A stretch of DNA of 64,000 bases from Methylomagnum ishizawai (GTDB taxonomy: Bacteria > Pseudomonadota > Gammaproteobacteria > Methylococcales > Methylococcaceae): positions 62,001 to 126,000 of the forward strand of contig NZ_AP019785.1 of assembly GCF_019670005.1 (NCBI RefSeq), in the 5' to 3' direction. The notes below the pieces were generated by a model that saw only the letters and a program-made list of their open reading frames with translations, searched no databases and was not told the DNA's origin. Both the position numbers and the translations under genes were made by a program. Position 1 is the stretch's first letter. The number at the start of each line of letters is the position of its first letter. Below are positions 1 to 9,435 of this stretch, piece by piece.

Positions 1-1805
1 GCGACATTCCCACCCCCGAAGTCGTCGAATTCCGCCCCGGCGGCGTCGCCGAACCATAGCCCGACGTAACCGCCGCGCGGGTCGAAGAAGGCCCTGTCGG
101 CCCGGTCCAGGGCCACCGCGCCCACCTCGACGCCATTCTTGTAAACATGGACCGTCCCGGCCTTGGACCCGGTCCCGTACACCAGCGCGCCGAGCCGGTC
201 GCCGTTCCCGAACGCACGGGAGCGGAGCAATGGGTATTCCTTCCAGCGCCCGTTGGGCAGCAGCGTCGAGACCAGTACCGCCTTGTCCCTAGCGCGGTAG
301 TCCACGTTGATCACGCCCAGCCGGTAGTCGATGGCCTTGGAGGTCGACTGGACCTTGAGCATCAGTCCATGCTCGAAGCCGCCTTGGTTGACCTTGGCCA
401 GCGTCACGAAGGCCTGCGCGTTGACGCCGAAGCGGGTCGGCTTCCAGTAGGCCGGTCCCCCGGAGCGGACCTTCGCCCGGCCGTTCAGGATCATGTAGTC
501 CCCGGGTCCCACGGATCCGCTCCAATGGACCCTCAACGCGCCGTCCGGGCGGTTGAAGTCGTCGAGCACGTCGATGTATTCGAAGGCGCCGATATCGCAC
601 TTGCCGCCGGGGGGTTGCGGACGGCCCAACCCACGCTGGTCGGCCGTCACGCCGGTGTTGGCGCAGCCCCGACCCGGAACGAACACGATCCGGTCTACCG
701 CCTGGCTATCGGACGTCAATGCCTGGGTTTGGGTGGGGCCGCCGTTGTCGGCCAGGCCCGCGAGCCCCGCGTAGCCGGTCAGTTGGCCGGAAGCGGCGGC
801 GTTGCAACTGTTGTCCGAGACAAGGTTGAGCCCCGCGAACTCGCAGGCCCCGTCGATATCGTTCGGTGAGTTGTCCGCGACGATCGAATTGATCAACTTG
901 CCGACACCGCCTTCGCGCGCATAAACGCCGCCACCGGTGGCATAGCTATAAAGACCCGGCGCATAGACCTGGTTGAATGTGACGGTGCTATGGATAAGCG
1001 TAACCTTTGTTTCGCCGTAAACGCCACCGCCCTCCGTCAAGCCGCGGTAGGCGCAGGCCTCGTTCCCGAAGACCGTGCTGTTGGTCAGGGTGACCGCCCC
1101 GACGCCGTAGATGCCGCCGCCCGCGTATGCGCAATTGAAGCCGGGTTCGGAGGGCTTGTTGCCGGAGACGGTGCTGCCTTGCAGGGTGACCGGCCCGGCA
1201 CCGTAGATGCCGCCCCCTTCATCCAAAAAGAGATTGTCCGAGACGGTGCTGTTGATGAGGACGACCGGCCCGGAGCCGTAGATGCCGCCCCCCCAGGTGG
1301 CTTGGTTTCCGGTGACGGTGCTTTCGTTGAGCGTGACCGTGCCTTTGATTCCGCCGCCGCCGGTTTCGGACCCGAACGCGTCGCCCCCCTTCACCGTGAT
1401 CCGGTTGAGGGTGAGTTGGGCGCTGGTGGAGTCGAACAGCCGGAACGGTGGTGCTCCCGCCGCGCGGGCGACCGTGTGGTGGTTGCCGTTGACCGTGAGG
1501 GTGCCGACGACCGCGGGCAGGCCATTGCCGACGCCATCCGGGTCGGTGTTGTCCACCGCCGTCAAAGAGACATCGACCCGGAGGTCGATGATATCGCCGC
1601 CGCCATTCCGGTCGTCGCCCGCAGGGCATCCGTTGGTGGCGGCGTTGCGGTTGGCGGCGGCGATGGCGTCGACCAGGCCGCATGTGGTGCCGTTGACGAT
1701 GATGGTCGCCGCGGTCGTGGAGCCGGATCCGGCCGCGAATAGCAGCGGCATGGCCGCGAAAAATGATCGGCAACGAAGGTGCCTTATGAGCCAAGCTGTA
1801 GCCAT
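1..1805 (-). CDS. Secreted right-handed beta-helix protein, C-terminus cut by window edge
   Basis: Open from the start at 1805 to the window edge, so the gene is partial. A GGGAGG ribosome site 7 nt upstream chooses this start over an out-of-frame ATG at 1812. The first ~33 residues look like a signal peptide (basic start, FFAAMPLLFAA core). Residues ~90-330 carry repeated GGGIYG...VTL.NSTVSGN units typical of parallel beta-helix (choice-of-anchor/DUF1565-like) surface proteins, followed by a DIGAFEY motif common at the end of such helices. After DDFNRPDGAL begins a ~170-residue module that is nearly repeated at the end of the beta-propeller gene next door (1923-5205). The protein is probably exported or surface bound. 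The ligand is unknown and no catalytic residues are recognised. Confidence 0.8.
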   Translation of the reverse strand, partial: MATAWLIRHLRCRSFFAAMPLLFAAGSGSTTAATIIVNGTTCGLVDAIAAANRNAATNGCPAGDDRNGGGDIIDLRVDVSLTAVDNTDPDGVGNGLPAVVGTLTVNGNHHTVARAAGAPPFRLFDSTSAQLTLNRITVKGGDAFGSETGGGGIKGTVTLNESTVTGNQATWGGGIYGSGPVVLINSTVSDNLFLDEGGGIYGAGPVTLQGSTVSGNKPSEPGFNCAYAGGGIYGVGAVTLTNSTVFGNEACAYRGLTEGGGVYGETKVTLIHSTVTFNQVYAPGLYSYATGGGVYAREGGVGKLINSIVADNSPNDIDGACEFAGLNLVSDNSCNAAASGQLTGYAGLAGLADNGGPTQTQALTSDSQAVDRIVFVPGRGCANTGVTADQRGLGRPQPPGGKCDIGAFEYIDVLDDFNRPDGALRVHWSGSVGPGDYMILNGRAKVRSGGPAYWKPTRFGVNAQAFVTLAKVNQGGFEHGLMLKVQSTSKAIDYRLGVINVDYRARDKAVLVSTLLPNGRWKEYPLLRSRAFGNGDRLGALVYGTGSKAGTVHVYKNGVEVGAVALDRADRAFFDPRGGYVGLWFGDAAGAEFDDFGGGNV

Positions 1806-1922
1806 GATCCATCCTCCCTGATGTTTGTTGCCAAACGAGCGCCCTCCCAAAGGAGGCCCTCCTCGATAAAAGCGGCCACTTTTTTCTTCATGGCTGTGGA
1901 AGCCCCGTCCGGTCCGCGCGGG

Positions 1923-2465
1923 CTATGGCGCGGCATTCCCGCCCCCGAAGTCGTCGAATTCCGCCCCGGCGGCATCGCCGAACCACAGCCCGACGTAACC
2001 GCCGCGCGGGTCGAAGAAGGCCCTGTCGGCCCGGTCCAGGGCCACCGCGCCGATCTCGCCCCCGTTCCGGTAGACGCGGACCGTCCCGGCCCTGGGGCCG
2101 GTCCCGTAGACCGACGCGCCGAGCCGGTCGCCGTTCCTGAAGACTTGGGAACGGAGCAAGGGGTAGTCCTTCCAGCGCCCGTTCGGCAGCAGCGTCGATA
2201 CCAGCACCGCCCTCTCCCTGGCGCGGTAGTCCACGTTGACCACGCCGCGCCGGTAGTCGGTGGACTGGGCCTTGAGGACCAGGCCATGCTCGAAGCCGCC
2301 GGGGTTCACCCTGGACAGCGTCACGGAGGCCCGTTCGTCGACGCCGAAGCGGTTCGGCTTCCAGTAGATGGGGCCGCCGGAGCGGACCTTCACCTGGTGG
2401 TTGAGGATCGCGTAGCCGCCAATCCCGGAGGACCCGCCCCAGTTCGCTCCCAGCGCGCCCGCCGG
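1923..2465 (-). pseudogene. 3' half of the YVTN beta-propeller gene split by IS3 copy 1
   Basis: This segment encodes the C-terminal ~170 residues (from GALGANWGG to GGGNAAP and a TAG stop). It continues the gene that starts at 5205. Removing the IS (2466-4151) and one CCGG target copy joins ...DNFNRPA to GALGANWGG in frame, giving a predicted 530-residue protein. The module matches the end of the neighbouring beta-helix protein over its whole length (shared YRARxxAVLVSTLLPNGRWK and FFDPRGGYVGLWFGD). As it stands the segment has no start of its own and is unlikely to be made. Confidence 0.85.
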
Positions 2466-2534
2466 CCCCCGGCGTCAGAATAGTTGTCGCCTCTAATTTT
2501 CCGAATGAAAGAGGAAAGAAGAGGACAATTGCCC

Positions 2535-3032
2535 ATGATTACGACGTATTCCGCAGAGTTCAAAGAGCAAGCGCTTCGGAAGGTGTTTGCGCGTGGCCGC
2601 CGGTCGATAAAAGAGGTGGCCGAGGAACTGAACATGAACCACTTGACCTTGAAGGGCTGGATGAAAAAGAAATTACCCGAGGCGGTACGCGGCGCGGTGA
2701 AGCGGGAGAGGCGTCCCGGGGACTGGCGCCCGGAGGAACGGTTGGCGGCGTTGCAGGAGAGCCATGGCTTGGAAGGGGAAGCCCTGAACGCCTGGTGCCG
2801 GGAGCGCGGCCTGTTCGCCCACCAGCTGGACGGTTGGAAGCGGGACTTTTGCCGGGATCCAGGGGGCACGGGAGAGGCATCGACGAACGCCCGGGAACTG
2901 CGGGTCCTCAAGGAGCGCAACCAGAGCCTCGAACGGGAATTGGCGCGTAAGGACAAGGCGCTGGCGGAGGCGGCGGCGTTGCTGGTCCTTCAAAAAAAGT
3001 ACCGGGCGCTCTTGGGGGGAGGGGAAGAATGA
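2535..3032 (+). CDS. IS3-family OrfA (helix-turn-helix, leucine zipper)
   Basis: 165 residues from ATG 2535 (AGGA site 9 nt upstream) rather than the longer frame from 2484. The N-terminal half is a helix-turn-helix ([18 protein letters not shown], then [16 protein letters not shown]). The C-terminal half is a predicted coiled coil ([19 protein letters not shown]) that in IS3 elements mediates multimerisation. Its TGA overlaps the ATG of orfB (ATGA, 3029-3032), so OrfB is probably made by translational coupling rather than by the usual IS3 frameshift fusion. An intact twin lies at 40912-41409. Confidence 0.9.
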   Translation: MITTYSAEFKEQALRKVFARGRRSIKEVAEELNMNHLTLKGWMKKKLPEAVRGAVKRERRPGDWRPEERLAALQESHGLEGEALNAWCRERGLFAHQLDGWKRDFCRDPGGTGEASTNARELRVLKERNQSLERELARKDKALAEAAALLVLQKKYRALLGGGEE

Positions 3033-4111
3033 CCCCGCCGCAAGAGCGCGAAACCGTGACCGCCCTGATCGACGAGGCCACCGCCGCCGGCGCGCGCCTG
3101 GAGCGGGCCTGCGGGGTGCTGGGGTTGTCCGCCCGCACCGTCCAGCGCTGGCGATCCGGGGACGGCGTCCAGGCCGACCGGCGGCCCGCGCGGGTGTACG
3201 TTCCACCCCACAAGCTGAGCGAGGCCGAGCGGGCCAAGGTGCTGGCGGTGGCCAACTCCCCCGAGTTCGGCCATTTGCCGCCGTGCCAGATCGTGCCCCG
3301 GCTGGCGGACCGGGGGGAATACCTGGCCTCGGAATCGACCTTCCACCGCATCCTCAAGGCCGAAAACCAGTTGGCGCACCGCCGGGCCGAACGGCCGGGA
3401 CAGCCGCGCGGCAAGCCCAGGGCCCTGTGCGCCACGGCTCCCAATCAAGTCTACTGCTGGGACATCACCTATTTGCCCGCCGCGATCCGGGGCCAGTTCT
3501 TCTACCTCTATCTGTTCCTCGACCTGTTCAGCCGCAAGGTCGTGGGCTGGCAGGTCTACGGCGAGGAAAGCAGCGCCCTGGCCGGCGAACTCCTGCGCGA
3601 CGTATGTCGGCGCGAGGGCGTGGCCCCGGGCCAGGTCGTCCTACATTCGGACAACGGCGGGCCCATGAAAGGCTCGACCATGCTCGCGACCTTGCAATCC
3701 CTCGGCGTCGCGGCGTCCTTCAGCCGGCCCGCCGTCAGCAACGACAACCCCTATGCCGAGGCGGTGTTCAAGACCCTGAAATACCGGCCCGACCATCCGG
3801 TCCGGCCGTTCGACGACCTGGCGGCGGCGCGCCGTTGGGCCGAAGGCCTGGTCCGGTGGTACAACCACGAGCACCGCCACGGCGCGATCCGCTTCGTCAC
3901 CCCCGCCGAGCGGCATGCCGGCCAGGACGCCGACCTCCTGAAGCGGCGCCGAGCCGTCTATGAGGCCGCCCGCGCACGGCATCCGCAACGATGGACCGGT
4001 GGCCTCCGCAATTGGCGGCCGATCCCGGCCGTACACCTGAACCCGGAACGATCAGCCGCGCCAGCCAAGACCCAATCCGAGGTTCACGCCACGCCTCCAA
4101 AAGCGGCCTGA
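3029..4111 (+). CDS. IS3-family OrfB transposase (DDE integrase core)
   Basis: 360 residues. The N-terminal ~100 residues form an HTH region (LERACGVLGLSARTVQRW). An rve integrase core follows with the three acidic residues in CWDITYLP (first D), HSDNGGPM (second D) and NDNPYAEAVFKTLKY (E). It catalyses strand transfer of the element. The product is identical to the ORF at 39833-40915. It overlaps orfA by 4 nt. Confidence 0.92.
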   Translation: MTPPQERETVTALIDEATAAGARLERACGVLGLSARTVQRWRSGDGVQADRRPARVYVPPHKLSEAERAKVLAVANSPEFGHLPPCQIVPRLADRGEYLASESTFHRILKAENQLAHRRAERPGQPRGKPRALCATAPNQVYCWDITYLPAAIRGQFFYLYLFLDLFSRKVVGWQVYGEESSALAGELLRDVCRREGVAPGQVVLHSDNGGPMKGSTMLATLQSLGVAASFSRPAVSNDNPYAEAVFKTLKYRPDHPVRPFDDLAAARRWAEGLVRWYNHEHRHGAIRFVTPAERHAGQDADLLKRRRAVYEAARARHPQRWTGGLRNWRPIPAVHLNPERSAAPAKTQSEVHATPPKAA

Positions 4112-4151
4112 ACCCACAACGGCGAGGCGACAACTACATTGAAATCTTCCG

Positions 4152-5205
4152 CCGGGCGGTTGAAGTTGTCGAGCGCGGCGGGGGCGGGCGTGATGGCTAT
4201 CCCGCTGGGCCAGGTTCCCACCCGGATCGGCGGACCCACCACCGTGTGGGTGGCCGTGGAAATGACCGATACCGTGCCGGAACCGAAGTTCGCCACATAG
4301 GCGAACCGCCCATCCGGGGTGATGGCCACCTGGCGGGGGTTGCTCCCCACGGGGATCGGAGGACCCGCCACCCGGTGGCCGACGGTATCGATGACCGAAA
4401 CGGTATCGGAGTCATTGTTCGCCACGTAGGCGGATTTCCCATCCGGCGTGATCGCCAGACCGAGGGGCGAATACCCGACGGGGATCGGGGGCCCCGCCTC
4501 TAGATTCGTGGCCGTGTCGACCACGGAAACGGTGTGGTATTCGGAGACGGGGCTCGTCGCGTATAGGCGGGCTCCATCGGGGGCGATGGCGATGCCGTAG
4601 AGATTGGTGTTGGCGGTGTGGATGGTGTCCACCACCGTGTCGGTGGCCGTGTCGATCGCCGCGATATTGCCCGTCTCCACGCCCGTCCCCGTATAGGCCG
4701 TGTAAACGCGCTTCCCGTTGGGGGCGATGGCGATCCCTTGGGAGAGGTCCCCGATGGGGATGGTGTCCACCACCGCCCGGGTGGCCGTATCGACCACCGC
4801 GACGCTGCCAAACCCAATATAGGAGGTCATCGCCACATAGGCGCGGGTGCCGTCGGGGGCGAAGACCGCGCCGGTCGGGGAGGCGTCCAGCGGGATCTGG
4901 CCCGCGACCGTGTTGGCGGGGATATCGATGAGGGTTATGAACCCCCAAACCCAGCAATTCAGGACATAGGCTTGGGTTCCGGCGGGGTTGATGGCCATCC
5001 CGCATGGGGTGTTCAACTGGTCGGACTCGATGGTTTTCACCACGGTGTTATTGGCGGTATCGATCACCGATACGGTGTTGCTGACATAATTCGCCATATA
5101 GGCGAAAGGCGCGGATTCCGCCGTGCCCAGGCCGGAAGCCGCGAAAGCCATAACGGACAAGCCCCCGAGGATCATCGAGGTCCATTCTGAGCGGTATCCA
5201 TTCAT
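4152..5205 (-). pseudogene. 5' part of secreted YVTN/NHL beta-propeller protein, interrupted by IS3
   Basis: Start at ATG 5205, with GGGAGG 8 nt upstream in the same arrangement as at 1805. A signal peptide (residues ~1-32, MILGGLSVMAFAASG core) leads into about seven ~42-residue YVTN repeats of the form AYVANxxSxTVSVIDTATxxVVxxIPVGxxPxGIAITPDG. These fold as a beta-propeller found in surface and cell-wall proteins. The natural gene continues at 2465-1923 after the IS. As present, translation runs into the IS right end and stops at 4084 after ~16 foreign residues. The propeller may still be secreted without its C-terminal module. Confidence 0.85.
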
Positions 5206-5636
5206 CGCATCATCCTCCCTGGGATGAATTCCCATTCCCCGCCATCGCCGGAAAAACCGGCAACCCCGCCGACGACCCCGGCATGAATTCCAATGGGCGG
5301 GTGATAACGGCCCGGCCCAAGGGCGGCCTAGAACCGTTCCAAAACCGTGGTTCCGGCCCCTATTCGCAATAGGCATAATCGATCCGCGCCACCCTCCCGG
5401 TCCTTTTCTACACCCTGGGCTTTCCGGCTTCAACGAAGCATATCGGTCGAGATTTCCGATGGCGCACTGAACGATATTCATCGCTACATCCAATACCCGG
5501 CTCCGCGCCCACCGGAATGCCCGAGGCGGAATTCACGGCCTCGGTCAAACGCTTCGGGCCGACCGGTTTGGCAATCGATCAAGATCGGGTTCGGCGAGGC
5601 CCCATCAAACCAGGCGGGGTGGCCCGAAGGGCAGGG
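5206..5636. other. Intergenic, no gene recognised
   Basis: About 430 bp between the divergently placed propeller gene start and the end of the DUF4010 gene. Short frames here have no ribosome site or recognisable product. It presumably contains the leftward promoter for the propeller gene, but no clear -35/-10 pair stands out. Confidence 0.5.
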
Positions 5637-6908
5637 TCAGGGCAGCAAGGCCGCGGTCAAGAATCCCAGCGCCGCGCAGCCCAGCAACGCGCCCCCCGCC
5701 GTCCTCCCGGTTTCCCGGCCGCTCCAGAGCCATGCGTAGAAGGCCTTTAGCAAATTATTGCTGGAGGCCGCGATGACGACCGCCTTGGCAAGGAGGCTCT
5801 CCGCCCCCGCGAAATCGCCCTGGACCAGGGAAAGCACGAACGGATCGATATCGGCGAAGCCGACCGCGCCGGACAGCCAAAGCAGGCCCGTATGTGGATA
5901 GCGTTGCAGGACCCAATGGGTGATGGCGGTCATGGTCACGAACAACAGCGCGAAAACGAGGGCGGAACCGATGTCCAACGGATTGGCGTGTGGCTCCAAG
6001 GACGCGGCCCCATCGCCACCGCCCCGGCGCTTGACCCGGTAGGCCATCCCCCCCAGCAGTCCGGCGAATACCAGGAATACCGGCAGCAACCTCAAGCACA
6101 AGGCCGCATTGAAAATCGCCGCGATGGCCAGCAGGCGCAAGAACATGATCGCGCTCGCCAGGATAATCGCCGCCGCGCCGTCGCCGCCGGGCGAGAGGCT
6201 GGACTGGCGGGCGATGGCCACCGTGGTGGCCGTGCTCGAATACAGGCCGCCGATGGCTCCGGTCAGCAGCAAGCCCTTGCCCGGCGCCACGTAGGCATGG
6301 AGCAGGTAGCCCGCGAAGGAAATCCCGCAGACCACCACCACCGCCAGCCAGGTCTGATGGGGCGAAACCGGGATCAGCGGCGCCATGGGCGCGTCCGGCG
6401 CGAGCGGCAGGATTACCCCGGCCAACACCAGGAACTTGGCCAGGCTCAGGATATCGTCGTTGGCGATGGTCCGGGCGAGCCAGGCGATTCTGGGTTTGGC
6501 GTTCAAGGTCAAGAGGGTAACCATCGCGAACAGCACCAGGAACCACTTGGGAAAGGTCTCGGTGATCGGGCCGAGCAGGTAGCAGAGGAAGGCGACCAGG
6601 ATGCTGATCATCCCGAACTGGCCCTCCGCCACCCTGGCCCGGTAGTAGAGGCCCAGCAACGCGCCGATCAACAACATCCCGGCTAGAAAGGAAAGCCGTA
6701 GCGGGTCGAGTTGGAACAGCGCGAAACCGGCCATGCCGATGAACACGCAGGTCCGCGTGCTACCGAAAACCGGGTTCTTTTGGGCGGCGATGTGGTATTC
6801 CCGCAGGCCCAGGCCAATGAGCAAGGACAACGCGCCGGTCAGGAGGAAATCGACCAATAGCGGCGGGAACCAGCTGGAAACGAGGTCTTCCATAAAATCC
6901 GGGGGCAT
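5637..6908 (-). CDS. MgtC/SapB-type DUF4010 membrane protein
   Basis: About 423 residues from the ATG at 6908. The frame is open to an ATG at 7037, but those extra 43 residues are low-complexity and not typical of the family; neither start has a strong ribosome site. The N-terminal third matches MgtC/SapB membrane proteins (GALSLLIGLGLREYH, then tightly packed hydrophobic helices). The rest is the DUF4010 region with several transmembrane segments (GLYSSTATTVAIARQS, LLAKAVVIAASSNNLLKAFYAW). The likely location is the inner membrane. Function is unknown; MgtC relatives affect Mg limitation and ATP synthase, but that should not be carried over. It stands alone. Confidence 0.85.
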   Translation of the reverse strand: MPPDFMEDLVSSWFPPLLVDFLLTGALSLLIGLGLREYHIAAQKNPVFGSTRTCVFIGMAGFALFQLDPLRLSFLAGMLLIGALLGLYYRARVAEGQFGMISILVAFLCYLLGPITETFPKWFLVLFAMVTLLTLNAKPRIAWLARTIANDDILSLAKFLVLAGVILPLAPDAPMAPLIPVSPHQTWLAVVVVCGISFAGYLLHAYVAPGKGLLLTGAIGGLYSSTATTVAIARQSSLSPGGDGAAAIILASAIMFLRLLAIAAIFNAALCLRLLPVFLVFAGLLGGMAYRVKRRGGGDGAASLEPHANPLDIGSALVFALLFVTMTAITHWVLQRYPHTGLLWLSGAVGFADIDPFVLSLVQGDFAGAESLLAKAVVIAASSNNLLKAFYAWLWSGRETGRTAGGALLGCAALGFLTAALLP

Positions 6909-7195
6909 GGATGGATCGGGCGTGGGGCCAGGGGCGGCGGAGAATATACCAGCCCTTGAACCGGCCCGGGCTTGTGCCGCCATCGCGTTGATTGCCGAAA
7001 ATAGTGGGATCGCCACGATCAAGGCCGGTTTCCGCATGGGAATCGACGGCCATCACGGGAACCCCGGGCGCGGCTTAAAGGCCGACCCGGAAGCGATGGG
7101 CGGGGGAATCACGGCAGCGGGCGCTGGTCCAAGCAGAGCAGCCGCCGGAGCTTGCCCAACTTCTCATGGACCCCACAGCACAGGAGTGCGCGACC

Positions 7196-8230
7196 ATGCT
7201 CAAATCCAGATTCGTGATTGGCGTTGTTATGGGCTTGACGATGCCGGCCCTGCCGGTATCGGCGGCCTGGAGTGGTTTCATCCCGACCGGCACCGCCACG
7301 GCCCAGGGCGATCCGTCTTGCGCCCAGGTCTCGACCGGGCAGGTCGTTGTATGCGCCGCCCGCAACGGGACGTCCGGCCTCATGGTGAACCGGTTCAACG
7401 GGGCATCGTGGGGGGCATGGACCAACCTGGCGGGAACGGTCGGCTCCGATCCCAGTTGCGCCAGCGATGGCGCGGGCAAGGTGGTGTGCGCCGCGACGGC
7501 CACCAATGGCGGCTTGCTGGCGACCCTCTTCAACGGCGCGACCTGGAGCGCCCCGGCCAGCGTCGCCGGGGCGCTCTATTCGGCCCCGAGTTGCGCCGAA
7601 CTCACCGCTGGCCGTGTACTCTGCGCCGCCCGGAACGCCAGCGGCGGGATGGCCTGGTCCATCTTCAACGGCGCTTCGTGGACCCCGTTCGCCAATCTGG
7701 CGACATCCGCAGTCTCGGCTCCGGGTTGTACTACCGACGGCGTGGGCGGCGTGGTCTGCGCCATATTCACGACCGGGAGCGGCACCGTGGTGAACCGCTT
7801 CTCGGGGAACGCGTGGGCCGGATTCCTCAAGCTCGGCGGATTGGCCGGCGGCGAACCCGATTGCACCTCCATGAATTCGGGGGGGAAAGTCGTCTGTTTC
7901 GCGAAGGCCTATAACTCGGGAATCTATGGCGCCCTGTTCAAAGGAGGCGCTTGGACCCTGGGCGATTGGAACGGCTATGCCGGGATCGGCGGCAGCGTGA
8001 ACGAGAACGCCGATTGCACCACCCAGGCCGCGGGCGAATTGGTCTGCGGGGTGGTCGCCATCGACAACGCGTTCTGGGCCAACGTCTACAACGGAACCGG
8101 CTGGTCGGGATGGACCAAGGTCGGCGGGACCGGGGTGGGCACCCCCTCCTGCGCGGCCCTAGGCACGGGGCAGGTGGTTTGCGTGGTCCGGGGCGTGAAC
8201 AACAAACTGACCAGCGTCGTCGGGCCTTGA
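7196..8230 (+). CDS. Secreted seven-bladed beta-propeller, PLL lectin-like
   Basis: 344 residues from ATG 7196 (GGAG about 10 nt upstream), preferred over the in-frame ATG 7166 because the signal peptide (MLKSRFVIGVVMGLTMPALPVSAA) then sits at the N-terminus. The mature part is seven ~46-residue repeats of the form PSCAxxxxGxVVCAARNxxGxxxxxxFNGAxW. Seven repeats and the closing WxGWTKVGG motif resemble PLL/DUF346-type lectin propellers. Each blade has two cysteines, about 14 in all, suggesting one disulphide per blade after export. Sugar binding is an inference from fold only. It is monocistronic and convergent with the gene ending at 8336. Confidence 0.75.
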   Translation: MLKSRFVIGVVMGLTMPALPVSAAWSGFIPTGTATAQGDPSCAQVSTGQVVVCAARNGTSGLMVNRFNGASWGAWTNLAGTVGSDPSCASDGAGKVVCAATATNGGLLATLFNGATWSAPASVAGALYSAPSCAELTAGRVLCAARNASGGMAWSIFNGASWTPFANLATSAVSAPGCTTDGVGGVVCAIFTTGSGTVVNRFSGNAWAGFLKLGGLAGGEPDCTSMNSGGKVVCFAKAYNSGIYGALFKGGAWTLGDWNGYAGIGGSVNENADCTTQAAGELVCGVVAIDNAFWANVYNGTGWSGWTKVGGTGVGTPSCAALGTGQVVCVVRGVNNKLTSVVGP

Positions 8231-8250
8231 ATCACGGGGGATGGCCTGCG

Positions 8251-8273
8251 GGCGCGGCGGTTGCAGCCGCGCC
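8251..8273. terminator. Stem-loop between convergent genes, possible terminator
   Basis: Perfect 8-bp stem GGCGCGGC/GCCGCGCC (8251-8258 with 8266-8273) with a 7-nt loop, between the stop of the lectin-like gene (8230) and the stop of the leftward gene (8336). It is followed by AAAAA on the + strand, so it lacks a classical U-tract in either direction. Confidence 0.35.
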
Positions 8274-8335
8274 AAAAACCGCCGAATCCAGGACTTCCGA
8301 CGATTTGCCATCCCCACGGGGCCGGAAGCCTCGGC

Positions 8336-9371
8336 CTAGTTCGCCTTCCTGACCGCGAGATATTTGATCCGTGGGCGCGCGGCGTCATAGGCGGCGCTGC
8401 CCGCTTGGTTGGCGACGACGGCGCAGTTGCCGACGGCGATGCCGGTCACGAGGCCGTTCCCGTCGGTGGCGCAGATGGACGGCGTGGTGGTGCCGAAGCT
8501 CACCGGCAATCCCGAACTGGCCGTGGCGCTGGCCTGGGTGGTGCCCCCCACGATCAGCGGGGCATGGGCGAAGCCGATGGCAGCGATGGTCTGGCCGAGC
8601 TTGCCCACGCCGATGTTCAGGGTCGCCTGGGGGGCCGCGTCGTAAACGGCGTTGCCCGCTTGGTCGGCAGTCACGGTGCAGGTGCCCGCCGCCAAGAAAA
8701 TCACGGTTTTGCCGGAGACGGCGCAGACCTCCGGGGTCGCGGCGGCGAAGCGAACCGGATTGCCGGAATCCCCGCCGGTGGCGTGCAAGGCCGCGGTGCC
8801 GCCATAGGTTCCGGCGAACGGCGCGGCGGTGAACTGGGCGATGCGTTGCTCGGCCTTGAAGGCCCGCGCCACCTTGCTGATGCGGACCTCGTCGATATAG
8901 CCATCGAAATTGCCCAGGGTGACCGTGAAATCGTTGGAATACCCCCAGTTGACCGGCGAATGCACCGGCCCCCGCCCTTAGCTTCTTGTCGATATACACG
9001 GAATGGCTTTCCGTCGCCCCATCGAAAACCATCGCGACATGGGTCCAGCGCCCCGGCTGGATGAATTCCTTCACCTCGGCGGCCGCCAGGAGGGTCTTAT
9101 AGTTGTCCGGCCCCCAGGTGCCGGTGCCGAAATACCCGGTGGTGGGGAGTTGCCACATATTCTGCCGGTATTCGAAATACGAGTTGTACGTCTGCCGCAG
9201 CGAAATGAGCGGGGCGGAACCGCTGTCATAGGAAAACCAGGCGTCCACATAAATCCACGCCTCCAAGGTGAGCGACGCGTTCCCGGAGTTCGGCAGGATA
9301 TCGGCGTCGGGAATCGTCGCGGCCGCGTAACCACCGGCCTGGGTTTGGGGGTTGATCTTGGAGACCTTCAG
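8336..9371 (-). pseudogene. 3' part of gingipain-like/LamG secreted protein, split by ISNCY-like element
   Basis: This continues the gene starting at 16541. It encodes a LamG/concanavalin-like domain (SLTLEAWIYVDAWF, WTHVAMVFDGATESHSVYID, GYIDEVRIS), then two Ig-like repeats ending in cysteine motifs (TCTVTADQAGNAVYDAA and NCAVVANQAGSAAYDAA) and a TAG stop at 8336-8338. Besides the insertion there is a frameshift: five C on the + strand at 8969-8973 must be four to join YIDKKLRAG to PVHSPVNWGYSND. With one target copy removed and that base corrected, the parts total 3210 nt (1069 residues), a multiple of three. The extra base may be real or a homopolymer error. Confidence 0.8.
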
Positions 9372-9435
9372 GCAATTCTCATTTTGGCGCTGAACAGCTA
9401 TCGTCATCGTTGATGGATTGACCGGAGTCCCTGCG

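Larger units (their letters stand above)
2466..4151 (+). mobile_element. IS3-family insertion sequence, copy 1
   Basis: Ends were set by comparison with copies 2 and 3. The left end starts CCCCCGGCGTCAGAA and the right end finishes CATTGAAATCTTCCG. Both carry TAGTTGTCGCCTC as an inverted repeat at the same offset (15 nt in). A 4-bp direct repeat CCGG flanks it (2462-2465 and 4152-4155). It carries intact orfA and orfB and sits inside the beta-propeller gene. This copy and copy 3 look intact; copy 2 is full of small deletions. Confidence 0.9.

Noticed and set aside
1219-1812. 197-codon leftward frame starting at ATG 1812
   Set aside because: Out of frame with the real beta-helix gene, whose signal peptide and repeats start at ATG 1805 with better ribosome-site spacing.
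3000-3035. Programmed frameshift between IS3 orfA and orfB
   Set aside because: OrfB has its own ATG overlapping the orfA stop (ATGA), so coupling explains expression without a frameshift.
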